A stretch of DNA of 64,000 nt from Novosphingobium sp. ERN07 (GTDB taxonomy: Bacteria > Pseudomonadota > Alphaproteobacteria > Sphingomonadales > Sphingomonadaceae), in NCBI RefSeq assembly GCF_012641335.1, contig NZ_JABAID010000002.1:186001-250000 (forward strand), written 5' to 3'. The translations under genes were made by a program, and so were the position numbers. Below are positions 29,582 through 37,876 of this stretch, piece by piece (position 1 is the first letter of the stretch; every line of letters starts with the position of its first letter). Under the pieces are notes generated by a model. It was not told where the DNA came from and did no database searches. It worked only from the letters and a program-made list of their open reading frames with translations.

Positions 29582-30064
29582 AGGCGAAATTTTCCTGTCG
29601 AATCTGTAGTGTAGGGGATCGGGCACACGCTCAGTGCACCACGGCAGGCAAAGGACTTGCCGAAAAAGGATATGCGTGAACGGCGCGCTATTCGCGCGCG
29701 CGGTCGCTCAATTGAATGCCGCAGGGCCGGATCAGTGCCGGGGCGGGAAGCCACACCGTCTTGCGGCGGGCGCTCGTGCGCTTTTGCGGAACAGCTCCGC
29801 CCCGACCGGCGCAGCGCTGCTGCCGCCGTTCCGTCGAAGCCGAAGTTCCTGCCGCCATCCCGGCCTCGGCCACTTCCGCGCGAGAGATGGCTACGGCCAC
29901 CTCCGGCAACGAAAGGCCCGTAATCATGGCCAGAAGAGCAAGCAAAATGCGCATCGCGGGAAGGAGATAGGCACTAAGGCCGCATTCGTCCATCACGAAA
30001 ACGCAACTGTTCACCGCGATGGAGCAGTTGAACCCCGCTCTCACGCACGCTAGGCGCTAGTCGC
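29582..30064. other. 483-base spacer between divergent secA and argJ
   Basis: This spacer must hold the promoters of secA and of the argJ operon. I see no strongly consensus promoter. One weak minus-strand reading frame (29688-29954) is the only possible gene. Confidence 0.5.
29688..29954 (-). CDS. Possible small exported protein, function unknown
   Basis: An 88-residue frame beginning [22 protein letters not shown], which looks like a Sec signal peptide, followed by an Ala-rich segment and a basic, Arg/Pro/Cys-containing tail ([20 protein letters not shown]). I recognise no family. There is no Shine-Dalgarno before this ATG, and an in-frame start at 30044 has none either. The signal-like start is the main argument for it; the frame may be chance in GC-rich DNA. 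Confidence 0.35.
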   Translation of the reverse strand: MRILLALLAMITGLSLPEVAVAISRAEVAEAGMAAGTSASTERRQQRCAGRGGAVPQKRTSARRKTVWLPAPALIRPCGIQLSDRARE

Positions 30065-31291
30065 ATGTCCGACGCCATCTCCCCGCTCGCCACGCCCTTC
30101 CCCGCCATCCCCGCCATCGCGGGCGTTACCCCACGCGTTGCCCGCGCCGGGTACAAGGACTGGGGCCGCTGCGACCTGACATACGTTGAATTGGCGCAAG
30201 GCACTGCGGTTGCAGGCGTTTTCACGCGCAACGTGTGCTGCTCTTCCGAAGTCGAACTTGGGCGCCAAAACGTCGCCCAAGGCGCAGCGCGCGCGGTGGT
30301 GGTGAACGCTGGCAATTCCAACGCCTTCACCGGTTATCGCGGGCGCGAGGCGGTGGAGCAGATCATGGAGCAGGTCGCCACGCACCTCGGCTGCGCGAAG
30401 GAGGAAGTGTTCGTTTCCTCGACCGGCGTGATCGGCGTTCCGCTGCCAAAAGACAAGGCCCGCGCCGGGATCGAAGCGGCGCTGCTGGCCGAACCTTGCG
30501 ACTGGCAGGTTGCGGCGCAAACCATTGGCACAACGGACACTTTTGCCAAGGGTGTGTGCGCCTCTGTGCAGCTAGGTGCATCTAGGTGCACTTTAGGAGC
30601 CATCATCAAAGGCAGCGGAATGATCGCGCCGGATATGGCCACGATGCTCGGCTATGTCTTCACCGACGCGGCGGTAAGCCCTGAATTCCTTCAGGAATGT
30701 CTGTCCGCCGCCAACCGCCGCACCTTCTCCTGCATCACGGTAGATAGCGACACCTCCACCAGCGACACCGTTCTGGCCTTCGCCACCGGCAAGGCCGGAA
30801 ATGAAGTCCTGACCGGTTTCGACAGCCCCGGCGCGGATGCCTTCGCCGCCGCGCTTGAAGACGTCTGCCGCCAGCTTGCCCACCTCGTCGTGCGCGATGG
30901 CGAAGGTGCGCAGAAGTTCATCGCGGTCAGCATCAGCGGCGCGGTTTCGGACGAAAGCGCCCGCAAGGTCGGCCTCGCCATCGCCAATTCGCCGTTGGTA
31001 AAAACTGCCATCGCCGGGGAGGACGCCAACTGGGGCCGCGTCGTCATGGCCGTCGGCAAAGCGGGCGAACCAGCGGATCGTGACAAGCTGTCCATCGGCT
31101 TTGGCGGCACATGGGCCGCGCGCGATGGCCAGCCTCTTTCAGACTATGACGAAGCTCCCGTCGCCAAGCACCTGAAAGGGCGTGACATTTCCATCGAGGT
31201 CGATCTCGGCCTTGGTGAAGGCACTGCCACTGTCTGGACCTGCGACCTGACCCACGGCTATATCTCGATCAACGCCGATTATCGGTCGTGA
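30065..31291 (+). CDS. argJ: Bifunctional glutamate N-acetyltransferase / amino-acid N-acetyltransferase
   Basis: ArgJ transfers acetyl from N-acetylornithine to glutamate, recycling the acetyl group in arginine synthesis. The 408-residue product has the family motifs GVFTRNVCCSSEVELGR, VVNAGNSNAFTG, VFVSSTGVIGVPLP and KGSGMIAPDMATMLG, which holds the autocleavage site before Thr193, and ends HGYISINADYRS. Length is typical. The segment just before KGSGM (ASVQLGASRCTLGAII) is encoded by a 33-base repeat also present at 46169-46201. The length there is not increased relative to what I recall of the family, but the residues are unusual. The inositol-monophosphatase-family gene overlaps the stop (GTGA). 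Confidence 0.95.
   Translation: MSDAISPLATPFPAIPAIAGVTPRVARAGYKDWGRCDLTYVELAQGTAVAGVFTRNVCCSSEVELGRQNVAQGAARAVVVNAGNSNAFTGYRGREAVEQIMEQVATHLGCAKEEVFVSSTGVIGVPLPKDKARAGIEAALLAEPCDWQVAAQTIGTTDTFAKGVCASVQLGASRCTLGAIIKGSGMIAPDMATMLGYVFTDAAVSPEFLQECLSAANRRTFSCITVDSDTSTSDTVLAFATGKAGNEVLTGFDSPGADAFAAALEDVCRQLAHLVVRDGEGAQKFIAVSISGAVSDESARKVGLAIANSPLVKTAIAGEDANWGRVVMAVGKAGEPADRDKLSIGFGGTWAARDGQPLSDYDEAPVAKHLKGRDISIEVDLGLGEGTATVWTCDLTHGYISINADYRS
30566..30598 (+). repeat. 33-base repeat inside argJ (copy 1)
   Basis: Three decamer units of type GTGCAKCTAG occur in tandem; the centre GTGCATCTAGGTGCAC is a near palindrome around CTAG. It matches 46169-46201 at 30 of 33 positions. It is read in frame as VQLGASRCTLG within argJ. 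Confidence 0.75.
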
Positions 31292-32091
31292 CACGCGCGC
31301 TCGACACTGCCGTGGCCGCGCTGATGCGCGATACGGCGGAGAAAACGCTGCTCAAGCACTACCAGCGCCTTGGCACCGATGCGGTGACCAACAAGGCTGC
31401 CGATGATGTCGTAACCATTGCCGACACAGAAAGCGAGGTCATGCTGGCCGAAGGGCTGGCAAAGATCCTGCCCGAAGCGGCCATCGTTGGTGAAGAAGCC
31501 GCCCACGCCGACCCGGCGATCTTCGAGCGCCTGTCAGACAGCCTGTGCTGGATCATCGATCCATTGGACGGCACCAACAACTACGCCGTAGGCAAGCCCC
31601 CTTTCGGCATCCTTATCGCTCTGGCTGAAAAAGGTGAGGCCGTGGCGGGCTGGATATACGATCCGCTGACTGGCCGCCTGTGCACTGCACATCGCGGCCA
31701 AGGCGCATGGGTCAACGGCGAACGCCTGACCGCACGCACCAGCGGCGCAAGCAAGCCTATTGCCGCCATATCACTGGTATTCGTCGACAAATCCAAGCGT
31801 GCCGCGCTGATGGAACACATCGCTCCGCACTACACATTGGTCGATATTCCGCGCTGCGCTGCCGAGCAATATCCTCGCATTGGCCTTGGCCAGAACGACG
31901 TTTCGCTGTTCGAACGCACCTTTGCGTGGGACCATGCCGCCGGGGTTCTGTTCCTGAACGAGGCGGGCGGCAAGGCCGCGCGGCCTGATGGTTCACCCTA
32001 CCGGGTTGACCGCCATCTCGAACCCGGCCTGATCGGTGCGGCCAGCCCTGCCCTGTTTGACGACATGGCAGAGCGCCTTACGCGCCTGTAA
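31288..32091 (+). CDS. Inositol monophosphatase family protein
   Basis: A Mg-dependent, Li-sensitive-type phosphatase of 267 residues. It has the EEAAH metal ligand near residue 69, the signature CWIIDPLDGTNNYAVG and the C-terminal FAWDHAAGVLFLNEAGG motif. The substrate could be inositol-1-phosphate, 3'-phosphoadenosine-5'-phosphate or histidinol phosphate; the sequence alone does not decide this. The GTG start overlaps the argJ stop, so the two are translationally coupled; a histidinol-phosphatase role would suit pairing with an amino-acid gene, but this is speculation. Confidence 0.88.
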   Translation: MTRALDTAVAALMRDTAEKTLLKHYQRLGTDAVTNKAADDVVTIADTESEVMLAEGLAKILPEAAIVGEEAAHADPAIFERLSDSLCWIIDPLDGTNNYAVGKPPFGILIALAEKGEAVAGWIYDPLTGRLCTAHRGQGAWVNGERLTARTSGASKPIAAISLVFVDKSKRAALMEHIAPHYTLVDIPRCAAEQYPRIGLGQNDVSLFERTFAWDHAAGVLFLNEAGGKAARPDGSPYRVDRHLEPGLIGAASPALFDDMAERLTRL

Positions 32092-32214
32092 CACCACTCC
32101 CGCCTTGCATTTCCCGGCAAAACCGCTAAGGGCCGCCGCTTCCCCGGCATGGTCATCCCTGGAGGCGTGGCGGCGGAAGATTTGAAACAACGCATTCTTG
32201 GAAGGTACTGACAT

Positions 32215-32820
32215 ATGAGCGAGACGCTTACGCTGTCGGCTGAGACGCGCGATCGGGCAGGCAAGGGAGCCTCCCGTGCACTGCGTCGCGAAGGCCGCAC
32301 CCCCGCCGTGATCTATGGCGGCAACGAAGAACCGGTTGCGATCCATCTGGAAGAAAAGGCGCTCGCAAAGGCGCTGGGCACCGGCCACTTCTTCAACTCG
32401 GTTGTCGAGCTCACTGTTGGCGACAAGACCGTCCGCACCCTTCCCAAGGATGTCGCCTTCCACCCGGTGACCGATCGTCCGCAGCACGCAGACTTCTTGC
32501 GCGTTTCGAAGGACTCGGTCGTTCACGTGAACGTGCCGGTGGCCTTCATCAACGAAGAAAAGGCACCCGGCCTCAAGAAGGGCGGCATCCTCAACGTCGT
32601 CCGTCACGAGCTGGAAATGATCTGCGCGCCGGATTCGATCCCCGATGATATCATCGTCGACGTTTCGGGCTATGAAGTGGGCGATTCCATCCACATCAGC
32701 GCCGTCACGCTTCCTGCAGGCGTGAAGCCCGCGATCACCGACCGCGATTTCACCATCGCAACGATCGTGGCCCCCTCCTCGTTGAAGAGCGAAGAAGGCG
32801 ACACCACCAAGGAGGGCTGA
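32215..32820 (+). CDS. rplY: 50S ribosomal protein L25/general stress protein Ctc
   Basis: L25 binds 5S rRNA in the large subunit. This is the long Ctc form of 201 residues: an N-terminal L25 domain ([32 protein letters not shown]) and a C-terminal TL5-type beta domain ([39 protein letters not shown]). The tail is short and acidic. GGAAGG lies about 9 bases before the ATG. It is followed by a strong terminator and then pth; rplY-pth is a common bacterial order. Confidence 0.95.
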   Translation: MSETLTLSAETRDRAGKGASRALRREGRTPAVIYGGNEEPVAIHLEEKALAKALGTGHFFNSVVELTVGDKTVRTLPKDVAFHPVTDRPQHADFLRVSKDSVVHVNVPVAFINEEKAPGLKKGGILNVVRHELEMICAPDSIPDDIIVDVSGYEVGDSIHISAVTLPAGVKPAITDRDFTIATIVAPSSLKSEEGDTTKEG

Positions 32821-32886
32821 GGCCCTGCTTGCGAAGGAAGGCTGATAGCCAACCTTGGTTCTGCTTCGGCAGGCCCGAAAAAGCAG

Positions 32887-32921
32887 CCCCTTCCGCTTTG
32901 CGCGGGAGGGGTTCTTTTTTT
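32887..32921 (+). terminator. Rho-independent terminator after rplY
   Basis: CCCCTTCCGC pairs with GCGGGAGGGG (10 bp, one T-G) around a 5-base loop and is followed by TTCTTTTTTT. This is the strongest terminator in the window. Confidence 0.88.
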
Positions 32922-32974
32922 GATTGGCGTAATCTGCCAGAGCGCGTTCGCACGGCAACGAAGGACTATCGCAA

Positions 32975-33544
32975 ATGCAACTCTGGGTCGGCCTCGGAAA
33001 TCCCGGACCGCAATATGCACTCCATCGCCACAACGTGGGCTTTATGGCGCTCGATACCCTTGCCGAGGTCCACAACTTTGGGCCGGTCCAGAAGAAGTTT
33101 CAGGGCTGGTTGCAGGAAGGCCGCATCGGCACGCAGAAAGTGCTGCTGCTAAAGCCCGCCACGTTCATGAATGAAAGCGGGCGTTCGGTGGGAGAGGCGA
33201 TGCGCTTCTACAAGCTTGGCCTTGATGCACTGACGGTATTCCACGACGAACTCGATCTTGCACCATTCAAGGTCAAGGTGAAGCAGGGCGGCGGCACCGC
33301 CGGGCACAACGGCCTTCGCTCCATCGATCAGCACCTTGGCGCGGATTTCCGCCGCGTGCGGCTTGGCATCGGCCATCCCGGCCACAAGGACCGGGTCACC
33401 GGATACGTGCTGGGCAACTTTGCCAAGGCTGAACAGGACGATCTGATTGAGATGCTTGGCGCAATTGCATCGGAGGCCGATTGGCTCACCAAGCGCGATG
33501 ACGTGCGCTTCATGTCCGATGTGGCGCTGCGCCAACAGGGCTGA
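32975..33544 (+). CDS. pth: Peptidyl-tRNA hydrolase
   Basis: Pth releases tRNA from peptidyl-tRNA dropped by ribosomes. The 189-residue product has GLGNPGPQYALHRHNVGFMA with catalytic His19, KPATFMNESGRSVG, FHDELDLAPFKVK and GGGTAGHNGLRSID, all hallmarks. The start ATG has GAAGGA upstream. It follows rplY after a terminator, so it may have its own promoter in the 50-base gap. Confidence 0.96.
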   Translation: MQLWVGLGNPGPQYALHRHNVGFMALDTLAEVHNFGPVQKKFQGWLQEGRIGTQKVLLLKPATFMNESGRSVGEAMRFYKLGLDALTVFHDELDLAPFKVKVKQGGGTAGHNGLRSIDQHLGADFRRVRLGIGHPGHKDRVTGYVLGNFAKAEQDDLIEMLGAIASEADWLTKRDDVRFMSDVALRQQG

Positions 33545-33560
33545 CGCAAATACGGACCGT

Positions 33561-33604
33561 CTGAGAAACACTTCAGAAACCGAAAACTGTCGAACTTCCT
33601 GACA
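33561..33604 (+). promoter_or_regulatory. Possible upstream activator sites of the PEP-CTERM gene
   Basis: Two short inverted repeats lie 55-100 bases upstream of the sigma-54 promoter: CTGA-N8-TCAG (33561-33576) and TGTC-N9-GACA (33588-33604). This is where an enhancer-binding protein should bind. The arms are only 4 bp, so the call is weak. Confidence 0.3.
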
Positions 33605-33658
33605 TATCGTTCATCTGAAAACCTTCGTTAACCATCGAAACCCCTGATTTCACGAAGT

Positions 33659-33674
33659 TGGCACGGCACTTGCT
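33659..33674 (+). promoter_or_regulatory. Sigma-54 (RpoN) promoter of the PEP-CTERM gene
   Basis: TGGCACG-GCAC-TTGCT matches the sigma-54 consensus TGGCACG-N4-TTGCW at every fixed position, with GG and GC at -24 and -12. The start of transcription would be near 33685, 30 bases before the ATG. PEP-CTERM systems commonly include a sigma-54-dependent response regulator (PrsR), which fits. Confidence 0.75.
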
Positions 33675-33714
33675 GTGTATTGCGTCAACCAAGTTCCAGG
33701 GTGTGGAGGTTAAC

Positions 33715-34161
33715 ATGACGAAGAAGGTTCTCACCGCGATCGCTACGGTCGCACTCGGCACCGCGATGGCCACGCCGGCCCACGCCACGTGGTGGACGAC
33801 GCTGACGCACAAGCACTATTGCAACTGCGGCCACGCTGGCCAGTGCGGTGGCACCAGCACGGGTGGAACCACCACCGGCGGCACGACGACTGGCGGCACG
33901 ACGACCGGCGGAACCACCACGGGTGGCACCACGACTGGCGGCACCACCACCGGTGGCACGACAACAGGTGGAACGACCACCGGCGGTACGACGACTGGCG
34001 GCACGACCACCGGTGGAACCACCACCACGGGCGGCACCACGACGGGTGGCACGACCACCGGCGGCACCGCTGTTCCCGAACCCGGTATGCTGGGCATGAT
34101 GGCTCTGGGCCTGCTGGGCGTTGGCTTTGCCCGCTCGCGCAAGGTCAAGCCGCGCGCCTGA
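33715..34161 (+). CDS. PEP-CTERM surface protein with Thr/Gly repeat stalk
   Basis: A 148-residue precursor. A signal peptide (KKVLTAIATVALGTAMATP, cleavage after AHA) is followed by a short Cys-containing head (TWWTTLTHKHYCNCGHAGQC). Next come fourteen GGTTT pentapeptides and then the PEP-CTERM sorting signal: VPEPG, hydrophobic MLGMMALGLLGVGFA, and basic RSRKVKPRA. Exosortase should cleave at VPEP; the Thr-rich stalk is a likely O-glycosylation target. GGAGG precedes the ATG. Transcription is probably from the sigma-54 promoter at 33659-33674. The exosortase itself is not in this window. Confidence 0.93.
   Translation: MTKKVLTAIATVALGTAMATPAHATWWTTLTHKHYCNCGHAGQCGGTSTGGTTTGGTTTGGTTTGGTTTGGTTTGGTTTGGTTTGGTTTGGTTTGGTTTGGTTTTGGTTTGGTTTGGTAVPEPGMLGMMALGLLGVGFARSRKVKPRA
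33847..34059 (+). repeat. Fourteen tandem GGTTT-encoding units
   Basis: Thirteen units of 15 bases and one of 18 (extra Thr) encode the stalk of the PEP-CTERM protein. Synonymous positions differ widely between units (Gly as GGC, GGT; Thr as ACC, ACG, ACT, ACA), so the peptide, not the DNA, is conserved. Confidence 0.92.
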
Positions 34162-34175
34162 GCCGGAACGATCAG

Positions 34176-34197
34176 GGGAGGCTTAACTCAGCCTCCC
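34176..34197. terminator. Hairpin between the convergent PEP-CTERM and TPR genes
   Basis: GGGAGGCT and AGCCTCCC form an 8-bp perfect stem around TAACTC. It overlaps the TPR gene stop. No T-run follows on either strand, so terminator function is uncertain. Confidence 0.4.
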
Positions 34198-35705
34198 TGC
34201 GCTACGGAAAATCGAGCGAGGCTGCGCCGGAACGTTACGTTCTGTGGTGCAGCCTCGCTCGCTTGTTTGAGCAAGGCAATGCCTGTGGCAGTATCCTTGC
34301 CACCAGCAGCCCGCACGTAGCCTGCCATATAAGTCGTATCGGGATCTTCAGGTTTCAGCGCGCGGGCGCGGTCTGCGGCCTTGATCGCTTCATCGGTGCG
34401 CCCAAGATGGCTCAAAGCCATCGCCAACCGCTTCATCACTTCGGCATCATCACCCATCGCGGCCAATTGTCCGTAAGCGGCGGCAGCGGCATTCCAGTCT
34501 TGCGTCGCCAGCGCCTTTTCGCCCTGACGGACAAGCCCTTGTGATGTTCCGGCCTTTGCTGCTGCCAGTCGCTGGGCAAGCCGACCGGCATCGGGGCTTT
34601 CGATGGCGCGCGCGGCCATTTCCGCCAGTTCCAGTTCGGGCGGGCCGGCGAGCAGACTATCCGACAACGGCTTGACCGTGGCATAGGCCGCAACGGCATC
34701 GCCCGTGGCCATTTGCGCTTGCGCCAGCATCAGCCGCGAATAGGGATTGTTGGGTGATCGCGTGACGGCACGCTGAAACATCGCGCGTGCCTGTTCGGGA
34801 TGGTTCAACCGCAGCATCGCCTCCGCATAAGTCAGCCCGTTGGTAGACAGCGGGTCGAGCGTGCTTTCCTGATCGGCAAGCGTTTCGCGAACCTTTTCCC
34901 AATCGCCCTTCATCGAAGCGAACTGCACTTGCAGCGCCACCACGCGCGGGTCTGTTGGCGCGATATCCGCTGCCTTGGCGGTCATGCTGATCGCCTCGTC
35001 CAGCTTGCCTTCCATGTCATAAATTTCGGCCCGCGCGACCCACGGTTCCACCACGGCGGGGTAGCGTTCCGCCAGTTTGGCCAGCACGGCGTGCGCTTCG
35101 GCCATGCGGCCACGGCGCGCGGCGATATCAGCCTTTAGCATCGGCGCATCATAGCCATCGGGGGCAATACGATCCAGCGTGGCCACCTGCTGCGCTGCGC
35201 CATCCAGATCGCCGGATTCGGTCAGAAACTTGGCATAATCGCGCAGCAGCAGCGCATCGTTGCCCGCCGCAGCGCCCTGACGAAGCGCCGCAAGTGCGCC
35301 TTCCGGGTCTTTCAAAGCCAGCTTGGATGAGGCCCGGATGCGCCATGCCGTTGGTGAATTATCCTGTGCCACCAGCGCCAGGGCATCTTCAGCGCGACCG
35401 CGCAGCACTGCCGCTTCGGCGCGGATCAGCGTGAGTTCGGCACCTTTTAGCCCGGCGCGTTCCATTCGCGCTGCCGTGGCGTCGGCTCCGTCGCCGTCAC
35501 CCATGCGCAATTGCACGGCGGCAAGCATCCGCAGCAGCGCCGGATCGTCGCCCTTTTCGGCAAGAGCGGCAGACAGATCGACCTTTGCCGCCCCAAGCCG
35601 CATTTCGGCAATTTCCTGGCGCGCGCGGGCAATTTTCTGGTCGGCATTTTCACCACAGGCACCCAGCAGCGCCACGGCGGACAGAATCAGCAGATGTTTC
35701 TTCAT
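34188..35705 (-). CDS. TPR-repeat lipoprotein
   Basis: A 505-residue protein with a lipoprotein signal peptide (MKKHLLILSAVALLGAC, lipobox Cys17), followed by TPR-type helical repeats through to the end. Examples are ARQEIAEMRLGAAKVDLSAA, WVARAEIYDMEGKLDEAISM, ARAMFQRAVTRSPNNPYSRL and LAMALSHLGRTDEAIKAADR. It is probably anchored in the periplasmic face of a membrane and acts in protein-protein contacts. It converges on the PEP-CTERM gene. TPR lipoproteins such as PrsT occur in PEP-CTERM/exosortase loci, but this protein is shorter than I recall for PrsT, so the link rests on position only. Confidence 0.88.
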   Translation of the reverse strand: MKKHLLILSAVALLGACGENADQKIARARQEIAEMRLGAAKVDLSAALAEKGDDPALLRMLAAVQLRMGDGDGADATAARMERAGLKGAELTLIRAEAAVLRGRAEDALALVAQDNSPTAWRIRASSKLALKDPEGALAALRQGAAAGNDALLLRDYAKFLTESGDLDGAAQQVATLDRIAPDGYDAPMLKADIAARRGRMAEAHAVLAKLAERYPAVVEPWVARAEIYDMEGKLDEAISMTAKAADIAPTDPRVVALQVQFASMKGDWEKVRETLADQESTLDPLSTNGLTYAEAMLRLNHPEQARAMFQRAVTRSPNNPYSRLMLAQAQMATGDAVAAYATVKPLSDSLLAGPPELELAEMAARAIESPDAGRLAQRLAAAKAGTSQGLVRQGEKALATQDWNAAAAAYGQLAAMGDDAEVMKRLAMALSHLGRTDEAIKAADRARALKPEDPDTTYMAGYVRAAGGKDTATGIALLKQASEAAPQNVTFRRSLARFSVAQGG

Positions 35706-35799
35706 GGCCGGAAAAATCGCACCTCATGCTGAAATTTCGGTGAAGGTTTCCAAATCCCTTCCCGCCCGCTAAATGCCCCGCCAACCAAGGAGTTTGAGA

Positions 35800-36900
35800 A
35801 TGGGTTTTCGTTGCGGGATCGTCGGTCTTCCCAATGTCGGCAAGTCGACGCTGTTCAACGCGCTGACTGAAACGCAGGCAGCGCAGGCGGCGAACTATCC
35901 GTTCTGCACGATTGAGCCGAACGTCGGCAACGTCGGCGTGCCCGACCCGCGTCTGGACAAGTTGGCCGCCATCGCCGGCAGCCAGAAGATCATCCCCACG
36001 CAGCTTGGCTTTGTGGATATCGCAGGGCTGGTGCGCGGCGCTTCGAAGGGCGAAGGTCTGGGCAACCAGTTCCTTGGCAATATCCGCGAAGTGGACGCCA
36101 TCGTCCACGTTCTGCGCTGCTTTGAAAACGACGATATCCAGCATGTCGACAACAAGGTCGATCCGATTTCCGATGCGGAAACGGTAGAGACGGAACTGAT
36201 GCTCTCGGACCTCGAAAGCCTTGAGAAGCGCGTGCCAGCGGCTGAAAAGAAGGCCAAGGCGGGTGACAAGGAATCGAAGATCATCGCTTCGGTTCTGGGG
36301 CAGGCGCTGGAACTGCTGCGCGAAGGCAAGCCTGCGCGGCTGACGCAGCCGAAGGACGACGAGGAAATGCGCGTCTTCCGCCAAGCGCAGTTGCTCACCG
36401 CCAAGCCGGTGCTCTATGTCTGCAATGTCGAGGAAGAAAGCGCCGCCAATGGCAACGCATTCTCCGCGCGCGTGTTCGAAAAGGCCAAGGCCGAAGGCGC
36501 GAACGCGGTAATCGTCTCGGCTGCCATCGAAGCCGAACTGGTTGGCATGGATGCCGAAGAGCGCACCGTTTTCCTTGAGGAAATGGGCCTGCATGAAACC
36601 GGCCTCGCCCGCGTGATCCGGTCGGGCTATGATCTGCTGCACCTCATCACCTTCTTCACTGTCGGCCCCAAGGAAGCACGCGCGTGGACCGTGCATCTGG
36701 GTGCCAAGGCCCCGGAAGCCGCTGGTGAAATTCACTCCGACATGCAGCGCGGCTTCATCCGCGCCGAAACCATCGCCTTCGATGATTTCGTGGCACTGGG
36801 CGGCGAAAGCGCCGCGCGCGATGCGGGCAAGCTGCGTCAGGAAGGCAAGGAATATGTGGTGAAGGACGGCGATGTCCTGCACTTCAAGTTCAATGTCTGA
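35800..36900 (+). CDS. ychF: Redox-regulated ATPase YchF/OLA1
   Basis: YchF is a ribosome-associated P-loop protein of the Obg group that prefers ATP. The 366-residue product has GLPNVGKSTLFNALT (G1), VDIAGLVRGASKGEGLGNQF (G3), the altered G4 box YVCNVEEE consistent with ATP use, a coiled-coil insert (SDLESLEKRVPAAEKKAK), and the C-terminal TGS domain (FFTVGPKEARAWTVHLG to GDVLHFKFNV). AAGGAG precedes the ATG at 35800; an upstream in-frame ATG at 35773 has no such site. It diverges from the TPR lipoprotein gene. Confidence 0.97.
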   Translation: MGFRCGIVGLPNVGKSTLFNALTETQAAQAANYPFCTIEPNVGNVGVPDPRLDKLAAIAGSQKIIPTQLGFVDIAGLVRGASKGEGLGNQFLGNIREVDAIVHVLRCFENDDIQHVDNKVDPISDAETVETELMLSDLESLEKRVPAAEKKAKAGDKESKIIASVLGQALELLREGKPARLTQPKDDEEMRVFRQAQLLTAKPVLYVCNVEEESAANGNAFSARVFEKAKAEGANAVIVSAAIEAELVGMDAEERTVFLEEMGLHETGLARVIRSGYDLLHLITFFTVGPKEARAWTVHLGAKAPEAAGEIHSDMQRGFIRAETIAFDDFVALGGESAARDAGKLRQEGKEYVVKDGDVLHFKFNV

Positions 36901-36952
36901 CCGGATTTAACCGACCGATTGACATCGCCGCGCAGCGCGCCATGCTGCGCGG

Positions 36953-37411
36953 ATGATGTATTTCGAAGATATAGAACCCGGCGCGGTACAGCGCTTTGGC
37001 AGCTATGCGGTCAAGCGCGACGAAGTGATCGATTTCGCTTCGAAATACGATCCGCAGCCTTTCCATCTCAGCGACGAAGCGGCTGCGCAAACGCATTTTG
37101 GTCGGCTATCGGCCAGCGGGTGGCATACCTGCGCGATGACGATGGCGATGCTGGTCGAAAACCTGAAAGAGCGGAAGCAGGCAGGCCTCGGTTCGCCGGG
37201 GTTGGACGAAATTCGCTGGCTCAAGCCTGTATATCCCGGCGATACGCTTTCGGTTGAGACGCAGATCGTCGACAAGAAGCGCAGCGGATCGCGGCCAGAA
37301 ATGGGCAGTTTCCGGTCGAACCTGAAAGTCTTCAATCAGGATGGCGTGGTGGTGATGACGATGAAGTCCATCGGCCTCATTCGCGTGCGCGATCCTGAGA
37401 GTGGCGACTGA
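36953..37411 (+). CDS. MaoC-like hot-dog dehydratase
   Basis: A 152-residue protein of the (R)-specific enoyl-CoA hydratase/MaoC family. It starts MMYFEDIEPGAVQRFG, has the hydratase segment ASKYDPQPFHLSDEAA (a DxxPxH-type catalytic Asp/His pair), SGWHTCAMTM, and the late LKPVYPGDTLSVE strand typical of the fold. The substrate is presumably an acyl-CoA of fatty-acid or branched-chain metabolism, not determined here. It follows ychF by 52 bases and converges on the DUF3237/monooxygenase operon. Confidence 0.88.
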   Translation: MMYFEDIEPGAVQRFGSYAVKRDEVIDFASKYDPQPFHLSDEAAAQTHFGRLSASGWHTCAMTMAMLVENLKERKQAGLGSPGLDEIRWLKPVYPGDTLSVETQIVDKKRSGSRPEMGSFRSNLKVFNQDGVVVMTMKSIGLIRVRDPESGD

Positions 37412-37420
37412 ACGGGTCGG

Positions 37421-37876
37421 TCAGTCCACGCGCCAGACCGAAAGCCGCACCGTGTTGCCCACCTTGCCGCCGCGCGCGACGAACAGCGCGCGGTTGACCC
37501 ACGAATAGGCCGGATGCCCGCTTTCAAGCCGGATCGCGGTGCGCATGTAATATTCTGCCGGATCAACCTGCTCGCCGCTCGCAATCCGCGCGTGAACTTC
37601 GGCAGAGGCATGGCGCACGCCCTGGCTTACGACCTCGATCACCGCGCCGTCCGCCGTTTCGACGGCATAGCGCGCGTCGAGATCGGCAATGCCTTCGCGT
37701 GAAACCGTTTGCCAGTCTGCGCCAATCGGCAAGATGCGGCCCGCAAGCAGCGGTCCCGCGGCCGTTCCGCCTACGATGGGGATGATGCGGCGCACGCCTG
37801 CCGGGCATTCACCCATTTCGTGCGGGGGCGAAAGTTCCACCACAAGGTCGGTCGCATGGGTCAATCCGATGGTCAT
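37421..37876 (-). CDS. DUF3237 family protein
   Basis: A 151-residue protein with the pattern of the DUF3237 beta-barrel family: a short N-terminal lead, then RRIIPIVGGTAAGPLLAGRI, GADWQTVSREGIADLDARYA, GVRHASAEVHARIASGE and an end AYSWVNRALFVARG. Biochemical function of the family is unknown. The ATG overlaps the monooxygenase stop (ATGA), so the two are coupled. A longer frame to 38128 is inside the monooxygenase gene and is rejected. Confidence 0.85.
   Translation of the reverse strand: MTIGLTHATDLVVELSPPHEMGECPAGVRRIIPIVGGTAAGPLLAGRILPIGADWQTVSREGIADLDARYAVETADGAVIEVVSQGVRHASAEVHARIASGEQVDPAEYYMRTAIRLESGHPAYSWVNRALFVARGGKVGNTVRLSVWRVD

Noticed and set aside
26852..29614. A 920-residue open frame on the plus strand
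   Set aside because: It is the exact antisense of secA, which has every family motif; long antisense frames are expected in GC-rich codon-biased DNA.
33847..34059. Regularly spaced repeat that could suggest a CRISPR array
   Set aside because: Units are contiguous 15-mers without spacers and encode GGTTT in frame; they are part of the PEP-CTERM protein.
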